DNA of 64,000 nt from Tissierella sp. Its GTDB lineage: Bacteria; Bacillota; Clostridia; Tissierellales; Tissierellaceae. Location of the stretch: positions 1 to 64,000 of the forward strand of contig JAAYGX010000030.1 in NCBI GenBank assembly GCA_012735585.1. The letters run 5' to 3'. A model generated the notes under the pieces. It had not been told where the DNA came from. It made no database searches and saw only the letters and a program-made list of their open reading frames with translations. The position numbers were made by a program, and so were the translations under genes. Of this stretch, positions 35,836-44,847 are shown in pieces. The stretch's first letter is position 1, and each line of letters begins with the position of its first letter.

Positions 35836-37365
35836 TTAGTGTTTGAAATGTCTTATCCCTGTAAATAGCATAGCTATTCCATTTTTGTCAGCCTCATCTA
35901 TAACTTCTTGATCCTTAATAGAACCTCCAGGTTGAATAACAGCCTTTATACCATTCTTTGCTAATATCTCTATAGAATCTTTAAATGGGAAGAAGCCATC
36001 TGACGCCAATACACTTCCTTCAATCTTTTCCAATCCTCTTTCTATAGCCTCTTCAACAGCCCAGAATCTATTCACTTCTCCTAGACCTATACCTATGGTA
36101 GCTTTGTCCCTAGCCAATACGATTCCATTAGAATTAATATTTTTAGCAGCTTTCCAAGCAAATAATAAATCTTCCATCTCTTTATCAGTGGGAACCCTCT
36201 TGGTCGCAATCTCCATTTCATCTAATAACAAAATACGATCCATGTCTTGAACTAATAATCCACCATATACCTTCTTCATATCCAGTTCATGAATTTCATT
36301 TTCTATATTATCTATTCGGATGAGTCTTATGTTTTTCTTTCCAGTCAGTATTTCAAGTGCTTCTTCAGTAAATCCTGGAGCCAATACTACTTCAATAAAT
36401 ATACTATTGATCATTTCAGCCACATCTTTTTCAATTACTCTATTAGCAGCTACTATGCCACCAAAGATCGATTCCTTATCACATTCATAAGCCTTAATAT
36501 ATGCTTCTAGAAGGGTTTCACCGCTACCTATGCCACAAGGGTTGGAGTGCTTAACTGCCACTACTGTTGGCTCATCAAATTCTTTGAGTGCCTTTATAGC
36601 TCCATTGGCGTCATTGATATTGTTAAAGGATAGCTCTTTTCCATGAAGTTTCTTGCCTGATGCTAATGTACCTTTTACATCCCCTATTTCTCTATAAAAA
36701 GCAGCTTCTTGATGTGGATTTTCTCCATATCTAAGGGCTTGTTCTTTTTTATAAGTCAAAGTCATGGTTTCAGGGAATTTCATCTCATTTATTTCATTGA
36801 AATATTTAGCTATTAAGGCATCATAATATGCTGTATAGTTAAATACTTTTGCTGCCAAGTATTTGTTGGTCTCTTCACTTACCTTATCTGAAGCTTTTAA
36901 TTCATCTATTACTAAATCATAATCCTTAGGATCAACTATAACGGAAACAAATTTATAATTCTTAGCTGCAGCCCTTATCATAGAAGGTCCACCAATATCG
37001 ATATTCTCAATGATCTCATCATGGCTTACTCCTTCCCTTTTAACGGTTTCTTCAAATGGATATAGATTATTTACTACAATGTCTATAGGGCCTATATTCA
37101 TACTATCTACAGTTTTAACATGCTCTTTATCATCTCTTCTGTAAAGTAACCCACCATGTATATATGGGTTCAAAGTCTTGACCCTGCCATCTAATATCTC
37201 TGGAAAGTTGGTAATATCTTCAACTTCTAAAATATCAATTCTTGCTTCCTTTAGTGCTTTAGAAGTTCCGCCAGTAGATATGATCTCCCAACCTAATTCT
37301 TTTAAAGAAGTAGCAAACTCAACGATTCCTTCTTTATCAAATACGCTAATCAATGCCCTTTTCAC
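35836..37365 (-). CDS. purH: Bifunctional AICAR transformylase/IMP cyclohydrolase
   Basis: 509 residues from GTG 37365 (SD AGGAG). IMP cyclohydrolase (MGS-like) domain first (ALISVFDKEGIVEFATSLKELGWEIISTGGT), then the formyltransferase with RYGENPHQEAAFY, KHSNPCGIGSG and QPGGSIKDQEVIDEAD. Last two steps to IMP, using 10-formyl-THF (from Fhs). All expected motifs are intact. Gap of 10 bp to purN. Confidence 0.96.
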   Translation of the reverse strand: MKRALISVFDKEGIVEFATSLKELGWEIISTGGTSKALKEARIDILEVEDITNFPEILDGRVKTLNPYIHGGLLYRRDDKEHVKTVDSMNIGPIDIVVNNLYPFEETVKREGVSHDEIIENIDIGGPSMIRAAAKNYKFVSVIVDPKDYDLVIDELKASDKVSEETNKYLAAKVFNYTAYYDALIAKYFNEINEMKFPETMTLTYKKEQALRYGENPHQEAAFYREIGDVKGTLASGKKLHGKELSFNNINDANGAIKALKEFDEPTVVAVKHSNPCGIGSGETLLEAYIKAYECDKESIFGGIVAANRVIEKDVAEMINSIFIEVVLAPGFTEEALEILTGKKNIRLIRIDNIENEIHELDMKKVYGGLLVQDMDRILLLDEMEIATKRVPTDKEMEDLLFAWKAAKNINSNGIVLARDKATIGIGLGEVNRFWAVEEAIERGLEKIEGSVLASDGFFPFKDSIEILAKNGIKAVIQPGGSIKDQEVIDEADKNGIAMLFTGIRHFKH

Positions 37366-37375
37366 ACAATCACTC

Positions 37376-37993
37376 CTATACAATTTTTACACGTCTGCCT
37401 TCTACAGATATTCTATTATCACTAAATAGTTTTATAGCCTCAACTAATATTTTGTGCTCAATCTCTAAGACCTTCTGCTGTAGACTTTGTACAGTTTCGT
37501 TTTCTGCTACTTCTACGGACCTTTGTAGAATAATCGGACCTGTATCTGTTCCTTCATCGACTATGTGCACCGTTGCTCCAGTTATTTTACATCCATAATC
37601 TAAAACTCCTTTATGAACCTTTTCTCCGTAGTAGCCATCTCCACAAAAACTTGGTATCAAAGAAGGATGTATATTGATGATCCTATTTTTGAATTCCATA
37701 ATAAAGTCAGCAGACAAAATCTTTAAATATCCTGCCAATACGATTAAATCTATTTCTCTGTCTTTAAGCTCTTTTATAAGTTTTAAATCATATTCTTGAT
37801 TGTTTTTAAAATCCTTAGGATTGACATATAGGGTTTCTATACCAGCTTTTTGACCTCGCACTAAACCATAGGCATCTTCCCTGTTGGAGATAATAAGCTC
37901 TATTTTACCATTAATATAACCATGATCTATATTATCTATAATGGCTTGGAGATTGGTGCCTCCACCAGAAATCAAAACCCCTATTTTTAGCAT
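37376..37993 (-). CDS. purN: Phosphoribosylglycinamide formyltransferase
   Basis: 205 residues. Formylates GAR using 10-formyl-THF. Shows ISGGGTNLQAIID at the N-terminus, catalytic Asn/His in NIHPSLIPSF, and Asp in VDEGTDTGPII. ATG 37993 overlaps the purM stop by 7 bp, so it is translationally coupled. Confidence 0.96.
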   Translation of the reverse strand: MLKIGVLISGGGTNLQAIIDNIDHGYINGKIELIISNREDAYGLVRGQKAGIETLYVNPKDFKNNQEYDLKLIKELKDREIDLIVLAGYLKILSADFIMEFKNRIINIHPSLIPSFCGDGYYGEKVHKGVLDYGCKITGATVHIVDEGTDTGPIILQRSVEVAENETVQSLQQKVLEIEHKILVEAIKLFSDNRISVEGRRVKIV

Positions 37994-39015
37994 AGGACTA
38001 CACCCTCATTACCTTTTATAACTCTACCTAATTCATAGAATTTTTCGCACTTTTTCTTTAATTCTTCAGTAACTTTGCTATATTCATCTTTTGAAACGAC
38101 TAGGACCATTCCAACCCCCATATTGAATGTGGAATACATCTCTTCAAGCTCAATATTGCCCCATCTTTGAAGTAAATTGAAGATCTTAGGTGTATCTATT
38201 ACTTCTGTATTGATCTCAGCTGTTAGGCCTTCTGGAAGCATTCTAGGTATGTTTTCAAAGAACCCACCACCTGTTATATGACATAGTCCTCTAATATTGA
38301 AATTATCAACTAAATCATATACTGGATTGGTATATATTCTTGTAGGTATCAATAGTTCTTCACCAATTGTAGTACCTAGTTCAGGAATAAAAGTATCGAT
38401 ATCCATTCCTTCTTTTTCAAAGATGATCTTTCTTACTAATGAATAACCATTACTATGGATTCCTGAGGAAGGTAGACCTATGATATAATCTCCTTCTCCT
38501 ATAGTAGAACCATTAATGATCTTGCTTTTATCTACTGCACCTACTGAAAATCCAGCCACATCATATTCATTATCATTATAGAATCCAGGCATCTCAGCAG
38601 TTTCTCCACCAATTAGGGCACATCCTGCCTTGATACACCCATTAGATACACCTTCTACAATCTTAGCCATAGTTTCAGGCACTAGCTTACCAGTAGCTAT
38701 ATAATCTAAGAAAAATAAAGGCTTAGCCCCTTGGCATAAAATATCATTTACACACATAGCCACACAGTCTTCTCCGATCGTATCGTGTTTGTCCATCATA
38801 AATGCTATTTTCAGCTTAGTTCCTACGCCATCGGTTCCTGATACCAATACTGGTTCTTTAAATTTTCTAATATCCAACTGGAATAATCCTGCAAACCCAC
38901 CGATATCAGATAGTACTCCTGGTACATGAGTCTTTTTAATCATTCCTTTGATTAATTGTACCTGCTTGTAACCAGCTTCCTTATCTACACCTGCATCCTT
39001 ATATGTTAGTGACAT
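37987..39015 (-). CDS. purM: Phosphoribosylformylglycinamidine cyclo-ligase (AIR synthetase)
   Basis: 342 residues from ATG 39015 (SD AAAGGAGG). Converts FGAM to AIR. Motifs: TYKDAGVDKEAG, LVSGTDGVGTKLKIAF, VNDILCQGAKPLFFLDY, GGETAEMPGFY, GLPSSGIHSNGYSLVR and HITGGGFFENIPRML. A longer frame running back into purF is not needed. Follows purF by 1 bp. Confidence 0.97.
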   Translation of the reverse strand: MSLTYKDAGVDKEAGYKQVQLIKGMIKKTHVPGVLSDIGGFAGLFQLDIRKFKEPVLVSGTDGVGTKLKIAFMMDKHDTIGEDCVAMCVNDILCQGAKPLFFLDYIATGKLVPETMAKIVEGVSNGCIKAGCALIGGETAEMPGFYNDNEYDVAGFSVGAVDKSKIINGSTIGEGDYIIGLPSSGIHSNGYSLVRKIIFEKEGMDIDTFIPELGTTIGEELLIPTRIYTNPVYDLVDNFNIRGLCHITGGGFFENIPRMLPEGLTAEINTEVIDTPKIFNLLQRWGNIELEEMYSTFNMGVGMVLVVSKDEYSKVTEELKKKCEKFYELGRVIKGNEGVVLC

Positions 39016-39016
39016 A

Positions 39017-40363
39017 TTAATCCTCCTTTTCAATAGGGTAATTTCCATTGAAACACCCAGTGCAGAATCCATTTTTTTGCCCTGTTGATTCAAGTAAACC
39101 TTCCAATGAAATATATTCCAATGAATCAGCGCCTGTTAATTTACATATCTCTTCCTTAGTATAATTAGCTCCAATAAGATGCTTTTCATTTGGCGTATCC
39201 ATCCCAAGATGGCATGAACGTGTAACTTGAGCAGAACTTATCCTTACATGAACTTCCTTTGCACCTGCATTTTTTAACATTTCAACAGTTCTTTTTATAG
39301 TAGTTCCTCTTACTATGGAGTCATCCACTAAGACCAACCTTTTTCCTTCTACATTTTCCTTTAATGCATTCAGCTTGATCTTTACTCCTTGGTCCCTTAG
39401 CTCCTGTGTAGGTTGAATAAAAGTTCTTCCAACGTATCTATTCTTTACGATACCTTCTGCATAGGGAATTCCTGATTCTTCAGCATAACCAATAGCTGCT
39501 ACAATACCTGAATCAGGCGCACCTATGACTATATCCGCATCTACGGGGTGTTCTCGTGCAAGGACTCTACCAGCTTCATTTCTACTTAGATAGATACTCT
39601 TACCATCTACTTTACTATCTGGTCTGGCAAAATATATGGACTCAAATAGGCATAGACTTCTAGGTTGTGGATCGTTTTTAATAGTTCTTAATCCAGTATG
39701 ATCAATTACTACAATCTCTCCTGGCCCCACATCCCTGACAAATTCAGCACCCATCGTATCAAAGGCACAAGTTTCTGAAGCCAATACATAGCTATTTCTA
39801 AACTTCCCTATGGACAATGGCTTAAGCCCATAAGGGTCTCTAGCACCGATGATTCTATCGTTGGTCATTATAATTAAGGTATATGAACCTCTGATATCTT
39901 CTAGGGCTTTAATTATTGCCTCATTTACATCATCTTTATGATATCTTGCGATTAAGTTTGCTATGACTTCAGCATCTAAATCCGACTGGAATATACTGCC
40001 TTTATCTTCTAACTCATCTCTTAAACTATTAAAATTGACTAATTTGCCATCATGAACCAATGCTAGGGCACCTTTTCTATAACCTACTACTAAAGGCTCT
40101 GCATTTTTTACATTTCTTTCTTGAGAGGAAAATCCATGTCTTACATGACCTAGGGCAATGTTGCCTCTTAATCTTTCCATAACATCACCCAGGAAAACTT
40201 CATGTACCAATCCTAGATCCTTGAAGTAATCCACAAATCCATTATTGTTTACTGCTATTCCTGAACTAATTTGCCCTCTATGTTGTAATCCATATAATCC
40301 ATAATAAATTATCTTAGATACATGATCCATTTCATTGCTATAAATTCCAACAACACCGCTCAA
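39017..40363 (-). CDS. purF: Amidophosphoribosyltransferase with degenerate glutaminase site
   Basis: 448 residues from TTG 40363 (SD AAGGAGG). First committed purine step, PRPP + ammonia donor to phosphoribosylamine. The phosphoribosyltransferase half is intact: PRPP loop LVDDSIVRGTT, KNRYVGRTFIQP and the four Fe-S Cys of Bacillus-type PurF (CLFESIYF, SCHLGMD, CTGC). The N-terminal Ntn glutaminase half is changed at key sites: Ser2 (MSGVVGIYS) where the catalytic Cys of MCG is required, His76 for Tyr in GHVRY, Asp105 and Lys107 for the two Asn of HNGNLVN (oxyanion region). Arg75 and Asp130 remain. No upstream Cys start exists in frame. Likely needs free ammonia (inference). Lies between purE and purM. 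Confidence 0.95.
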   Translation of the reverse strand: MSGVVGIYSNEMDHVSKIIYYGLYGLQHRGQISSGIAVNNNGFVDYFKDLGLVHEVFLGDVMERLRGNIALGHVRHGFSSQERNVKNAEPLVVGYRKGALALVHDGKLVNFNSLRDELEDKGSIFQSDLDAEVIANLIARYHKDDVNEAIIKALEDIRGSYTLIIMTNDRIIGARDPYGLKPLSIGKFRNSYVLASETCAFDTMGAEFVRDVGPGEIVVIDHTGLRTIKNDPQPRSLCLFESIYFARPDSKVDGKSIYLSRNEAGRVLAREHPVDADIVIGAPDSGIVAAIGYAEESGIPYAEGIVKNRYVGRTFIQPTQELRDQGVKIKLNALKENVEGKRLVLVDDSIVRGTTIKRTVEMLKNAGAKEVHVRISSAQVTRSCHLGMDTPNEKHLIGANYTKEEICKLTGADSLEYISLEGLLESTGQKNGFCTGCFNGNYPIEKED

Positions 40364-40375
40364 ATCAGTGCCTCC

Positions 40376-40858
40376 TTATCTAGATTCAAGTTCCCTATTC
40401 ATAGCTTCGACTTCTTCTGCCAGTTGCACTTTGTAGTTCTTAAACTTAGCTCTTAATTCTGGATACTTAACCGATAAAATCTGAGCAGCCAATAGTCCAG
40501 CATTTTCCCCTCCATCAATAGCTACTGTGGCCACTGGAACTCCCTTTGGCATTTGAACTACTGATAGTAAGGAGTCAAGGCCATCCATAGTAGATGACTT
40601 AGCCGGAATACCGATGACAGGTAGTGGCGTTATACCTGCAATAACACCTGCTAAATGTGCCGCCTTACCTGCTATAGCTATAATAACTTCCGTACCATTT
40701 GCCTCTGCATTTTTTGCAAAATCCGCTGCCAAATCCGGGGTTCTATGGGCTGATATTACCTTTACTTCATATTCAATTCCAAAACTATCTAAAATCTTAG
40801 TGGTTTTATCTCCGATTGCTTTGTCTGAAATACTTCCCATAATTATACTAACTTTCAT
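40376..40858 (-). CDS. purE: N5-CAIR mutase (class I PurE)
   Basis: 160 residues. Motifs GSISDKAIGDK, ISAHRTPDLAADF, AGKAAHLAGVIAG and SLLSVVQMPKGVPVATVAID fit class I PurE, which rearranges N5-CAIR (from PurK) to CAIR. No purK lies in this operon; whether it is elsewhere is unknown. The conserved GGAAHLPG is GKAAHLAG here, a mild deviation. 11 bp after purL and 12 bp before purF. Confidence 0.93.
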   Translation of the reverse strand: MKVSIIMGSISDKAIGDKTTKILDSFGIEYEVKVISAHRTPDLAADFAKNAEANGTEVIIAIAGKAAHLAGVIAGITPLPVIGIPAKSSTMDGLDSLLSVVQMPKGVPVATVAIDGGENAGLLAAQILSVKYPELRAKFKNYKVQLAEEVEAMNRELESR

Positions 40859-40869
40859 TCTATCTCCTC

Positions 40870-43800
40870 CTAGTCAAAGTACTTTATACCTGATTCAAAT
40901 ATATTGTGCACACCTTTTATATTCACATTTTTATATAATCCATCATCTATTCTGTCGATTCCAGTTAATGTTCCAAATATATTTCCCCTTTGACAAGATA
41001 AGGATTCAATTCTTAAGTCTGAACCTGTAAGATTTGAACCTGCAACAAACTCAGTTGTTATTTGGTCTAAGGTAACATTACTACCACCTACAGGAAGTAT
41101 CACTCTACCTTCATATGTTGCTAAAGGAGCGGTATATACATCTCCAACTGACATTCCACTCAACCAAGGTGATTGATTGGACCTAACTTTCACATCAACT
41201 AAAGTTGATATAAATCTGTCTGATTGATTATTTGTAATTATTGTATTTACATCTTTAGGGCTGACCTTTCCATTATCTATAAGACCTGATTTGACTAATC
41301 CTAAAAGTCCATTGCCAATTCCTAGTATAAGCCCATCTCTTTGACCGGTATGTCCATCTATGGCTTCTTTTACCAAAGGATTACTCAATATTATTTTCAA
41401 TAAAATCCCACCAGACTCAGGTTCATTTCCAAGTAATGCTCCATCAGGGAAGGCAATGATATTAGATTGATTGATTTTATTAGCCAGTTCTCTATAGGAA
41501 TCTTCTATGCTTTCTTTGCTTAAAGTATTGAATACAAAGGCCTCAACATCTCCACCAGCTTTTTCAAATCTTTGGGTCAATGTATACTCACTGTGGGTGC
41601 CAGTAAATATTGGTATTAAAACTTTAGGCCTAATGTTTTTACTTATGTTTACTTTTTTATATTCATTGATAGCTTTATAATCATCTTCAACTTTTGCCTC
41701 TTCAATTGGGAATACATCTTTTAATGGACTTTCCCATGATTTAAGAAGCTCTTGTAGATTGATGGCCTCATTATTAATTTGAATTTCCCTTGATTCTATA
41801 GTACTTCCTAATACTTCAAAATCAACTCCTTCAAATTCCTTTACTAAGTCAAGTTCTTTTGAAGTCTCTAATACTATGGAACCAAATAAAGGTTTAAATA
41901 GTCTTTCCTTATTCATTGAATCAAATTTGAATCCTATCATATTACCAAAGGCCATCTCTGAAATAGTTCTAGCAATTCCACCATGTTTAACAGTTTGGGC
42001 TGCTTTTATTAATCCTCTATCTACTAATTCTTTTATTTTTGTATAGTTTGCTTTCAGTTGATTCAAATCAACTAATCCATTTTCATCTATATTTAATGGT
42101 ACTAATACTACATTCGTATCTCTTTCTTTAAATTCATTTGAAACTATATTTTGGACCTTATCAGAAGTAACAGCAAAACTGATAATAGTTGGCGGGACAT
42201 CTATATCTTCAAAGGTGCCGCTCATACTGTCCTTGCCACCGATACTTGGTATATCAAGCTCTTTTTGCACTAAGTAAGCACCTAATAATGCAGCTAGTGG
42301 CTTACCCCATTTATTCTTGTCTTCTCCAAGCCTTTCAAAATACTCTTGGAAAGACAGTCTCGCCTTTCTATAATCTCCACCTAATGCAGTGATCTTAGCC
42401 AAGGATTCAATAACTGCATAGTATCCTCCATGGAATGGGCTCCATTTTGATATATTAGGCTCGAATCCATAGGTCATAATTGAGCAGGTATTAGTATTTC
42501 CTTTTAATACAGGAATCTTTGCTACCATACCTTCACTAGGACTAAGAGCATACTTCCCACCATATGGCATTAGTACAGTACCTCCACCTACAGTATGATC
42601 AAAGTTCATAGCTAATCCTTTTTGACTGCCTATATTTAAATCATTCATGTTATCCATGAAAGCATCTTTTATATTATCTACATCAACAGATGTTTCATTC
42701 AGATATCCATAATCTGTTGGTTGCTGAATCCTTACATCCATTTTCTTTCTGATACCATTGGTGTCAAGGAAAGATCTTTCGATATTTACGATCTCTTCAC
42801 CTCTCCAGTTCATAATCAGTCTTTTTTCTTCTGTTACTGTAGCAACTACTGTACCTACTAAATCCTCTTTAACAATTTCATCCATAAATTGATCCACATG
42901 GTCCTTATCTATTACTACTGCCATTCTTTCCTGAGATTCTGATAGGGCTATTTCCGTACCATTTAGACCCGGATATTTTAGTGGTACTTTGTCTAAATCA
43001 ATAGTCACTCCATCTGCTAATTCACCAATAGCTACAGATACACCACCTGCACCAAAGTCATTACAAACTTTAATCATTTTAGATACTTCTTCTTTTCTAA
43101 ATAGACGTAGTATCTTTCTTTCTAATGGTGGGTTTCCTTTTTGGACCTCCGCACCACTTGTGTGCAGTGATTCCTCTGTATGTTCCTTAGATGAGCCTAC
43201 TGCTCCTCCTAAGCCATCTCTACCAGTAGGGCCACCAACCAATATGATTCGGTCTCCTGGCTCTGATTGTCCTCTAAATACCCAATCTTTAGGAGCTGCA
43301 GCTACCAATGCACCACATTCCATTCGTTTTGCCACATAACCTTCGTCATATATTTCCTTGACAAATCCAGTTGCAGCACCTATCTGATTGCCATAGGAGC
43401 TAAAACCTTCCATAGCTTGAGTCGTAATCTTTCTTTGAGGTAATTTCCCTGGTAATGTATCTTCATAAGCTTCTCTTGGATCAGCAGCTCCAGTGATTCT
43501 CATACCTTGATATACAAAGGATCTACCTGATAGTGGATCCCTAATAGCTCCACCTAAGCATGTGGATGCTCCTCCAATTGGTTCCATTTCAGTTGGATGA
43601 TTGTGGGTTTCATTTTTAAACATCAATAACCATCTTTCGGTTTTACCATCGATATCAACATCTATTTCTATACTTGCAGCATTTACTTCATCGGATTTTT
43701 CTTTATCATCAAGAAGGCCTTTCTTTTGGATCTCCTTCATATTAATAGTCGCTAAATCCATTAAAGATACTGCTCTTTCTCTGTCTTCATATACATATTT

Positions 43801-44568
43801 TCTTGAGGATAAATACGCTTTTATAGTTGACTCAAATATTTCTTTATATTTACCCTCTTCTAATTCTATATCTGTTAATTGGGTCATAAATGTTGTATGT
43901 CTACAATGATCAGACCAGTATGTGTCAATTAGCTTGATTTCAACGATATATGGATTTCTTCCTACTTCTTTATAATACTTTTGGCAAAATAAGAGGTCGT
44001 CCATATCCATGCCGATACCATACTTATCTTTAAAGTTTTTTATTTCATCTTCATTAAATTCAATAAATCCATCAATTACTTCTACATCTTCTACTGTATC
44101 TGATTCCTTCTCATAGGTAATACTGTTTAATTCTACTTCTCTTGACTCTATAGGGTTGATGTAATAGGACTTGATTTTGTCTAAGTTTTCTTGAGGAATT
44201 TCATTTACTATGATTATTTTGGAGTGTAGTGCTTCTTTGTCTTCATCAAGTAAAAAATTCTTTACCAAGAAATTCATGGAATCTTCTCTTTGATTGAATT
44301 GTCCTTTTAACATTTCTACTCTAAATGCTAATTCATTTTCGGCGATTTGAAGTTGGTCATTAATACGATACAATTGTGATTCATTTAGAACACTATCAAC
44401 CACAAGATTTTTTTCACTTTCATCCACATTGATCAAATCATAAACATTGACCACACGAACATATTCCAATTCTCTAATTCTTAAGTAATCCCTAAACTCT
44501 CTTAACAACTTCTTGCTTTCAGTACATAGAAACTTAGCCTTTTCCACATAAACTCTTTTATAATCCAA
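40870..44568 (-). CDS. purL: Phosphoribosylformylglycinamidine synthase (single-chain, clade II) with dead glutaminase triad
   Basis: 1232 residues, the long single-chain Clostridia/Streptococcus type. N-terminal PurS-like part, then the ATP-using synthetase: FKNETHNHPTEMEPIGGAS, FVYQGMRITGAADP, CNDFGAGGVSVAIGELADG, SIGGKDSMSGTF, FSPHGG-like FHGGYYAV. The C-terminal class I glutaminase domain (about 995-1232) is complete in length, but its nucleophile elbow reads LGIGNGLLGL with Gly1085 where Cys is required, and the His-x-Glu is Gly1203-Ile-Asp1205 (TLTGIDRID). The whole Cys-His-Glu triad is lost. The enzyme likely uses ammonia directly for FGAR to FGAM (inference). First gene of the operon, behind the tandem riboswitch. 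Confidence 0.96.
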   Translation of the reverse strand: MDYKRVYVEKAKFLCTESKKLLREFRDYLRIRELEYVRVVNVYDLINVDESEKNLVVDSVLNESQLYRINDQLQIAENELAFRVEMLKGQFNQREDSMNFLVKNFLLDEDKEALHSKIIIVNEIPQENLDKIKSYYINPIESREVELNSITYEKESDTVEDVEVIDGFIEFNEDEIKNFKDKYGIGMDMDDLLFCQKYYKEVGRNPYIVEIKLIDTYWSDHCRHTTFMTQLTDIELEEGKYKEIFESTIKAYLSSRKYVYEDRERAVSLMDLATINMKEIQKKGLLDDKEKSDEVNAASIEIDVDIDGKTERWLLMFKNETHNHPTEMEPIGGASTCLGGAIRDPLSGRSFVYQGMRITGAADPREAYEDTLPGKLPQRKITTQAMEGFSSYGNQIGAATGFVKEIYDEGYVAKRMECGALVAAAPKDWVFRGQSEPGDRIILVGGPTGRDGLGGAVGSSKEHTEESLHTSGAEVQKGNPPLERKILRLFRKEEVSKMIKVCNDFGAGGVSVAIGELADGVTIDLDKVPLKYPGLNGTEIALSESQERMAVVIDKDHVDQFMDEIVKEDLVGTVVATVTEEKRLIMNWRGEEIVNIERSFLDTNGIRKKMDVRIQQPTDYGYLNETSVDVDNIKDAFMDNMNDLNIGSQKGLAMNFDHTVGGGTVLMPYGGKYALSPSEGMVAKIPVLKGNTNTCSIMTYGFEPNISKWSPFHGGYYAVIESLAKITALGGDYRKARLSFQEYFERLGEDKNKWGKPLAALLGAYLVQKELDIPSIGGKDSMSGTFEDIDVPPTIISFAVTSDKVQNIVSNEFKERDTNVVLVPLNIDENGLVDLNQLKANYTKIKELVDRGLIKAAQTVKHGGIARTISEMAFGNMIGFKFDSMNKERLFKPLFGSIVLETSKELDLVKEFEGVDFEVLGSTIESREIQINNEAINLQELLKSWESPLKDVFPIEEAKVEDDYKAINEYKKVNISKNIRPKVLIPIFTGTHSEYTLTQRFEKAGGDVEAFVFNTLSKESIEDSYRELANKINQSNIIAFPDGALLGNEPESGGILLKIILSNPLVKEAIDGHTGQRDGLILGIGNGLLGLVKSGLIDNGKVSPKDVNTIITNNQSDRFISTLVDVKVRSNQSPWLSGMSVGDVYTAPLATYEGRVILPVGGSNVTLDQITTEFVAGSNLTGSDLRIESLSCQRGNIFGTLTGIDRIDDGLYKNVNIKGVHNIFESGIKYFD

Positions 44569-44581
44569 ATTTACATCCTCC

Positions 44582-44637
44582 TCAAAAAAAAATATAGCCC
44601 AGTCAGGTAGGTAAAGCGAAACCTACCCGACTGGGCT
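44582..44637 (-). terminator. Riboswitch-controlled terminator before purL
   Basis: GC-rich hairpin AGCCCAGTC...AGGTAGGT with its complement and a T-run on the minus strand. Its 5' arm overlaps the 3' end of the PRPP aptamer (AAAAGCCCAGTCGGG), so aptamer folding and termination exclude each other. Confidence 0.9.
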
Positions 44638-44722
44638 TTTATCCCTTCGGTGTAATGCCAAAAATATAGCATCTGTACCGCTCGGACCAGCAGATATATT
44701 ATCTCGGAACCCTAGGTACACT
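44626..44722 (-). promoter_or_regulatory. PRPP riboswitch (ykkC subtype 2b) aptamer
   Basis: Minus strand has the ykkC-class core: CCTAGGGTTCCG, CTGGTCCGAGCGG and ACACCGAAGGGATAAAAGCCC. Placement before purine genes and behind a guanine aptamer points to the PRPP-sensing subtype rather than guanidine or ppGpp types. PRPP binding should favour readthrough into purL. Established class; assignment by motif and context. Confidence 0.9.
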
Positions 44723-44794
44723 TTCGCCCATAGCCAATGATTTTCGGTCATTTGTAGAAACATCTCAACCATATTATGAGAATTATATGAGCTT
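44721..44794 (-). promoter_or_regulatory. Guanine riboswitch aptamer
   Basis: Minus strand: P1 GCTCAT/ATGGGC, J1/2 ATATAAT, P2 TCTCA/TGAGA with loop ATAATATGGTT, J2/3 TGTTTCTAC, P3 AATGA/TCATT with loop CCGAAAA, and J3/1 GGCTATGGG. The specificity base is C (position 44733), the guanine/hypoxanthine type. In tandem with the PRPP aptamer, so purine excess shuts the operon. Confidence 0.95.
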
Positions 44795-44819
44795 AATATT
44801 CAGTTTAAATCTTAATTAA

Positions 44820-44847
44820 ATCTTAACACAAGTAATTATTATGTCAA
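44820..44847 (-). promoter_or_regulatory. Promoter of the pur operon
   Basis: TTGACA at 44847-44842 and TAAGAT at 44825-44820 with 16-bp spacing, about 27 bp before the guanine aptamer. The rest of 44848-45014 holds AT-rich spacer and the DUF975 terminator repeat. Confidence 0.7.

Noticed and set aside
39017-40400. A longer PurF with a propeptide carrying the catalytic Cys upstream of TTG 40363
   Set aside because: The in-frame codons upstream (GGA GGC ACT GAT) contain no Cys and coincide with the Shine-Dalgarno; Ser aligns with the Cys of mature PurF.
44626-44722. ykkC-type core as a guanidine-I riboswitch
   Set aside because: Location in tandem with a guanine aptamer before purL fits the PRPP subtype; no guanidine exporter or carboxylase gene is near.
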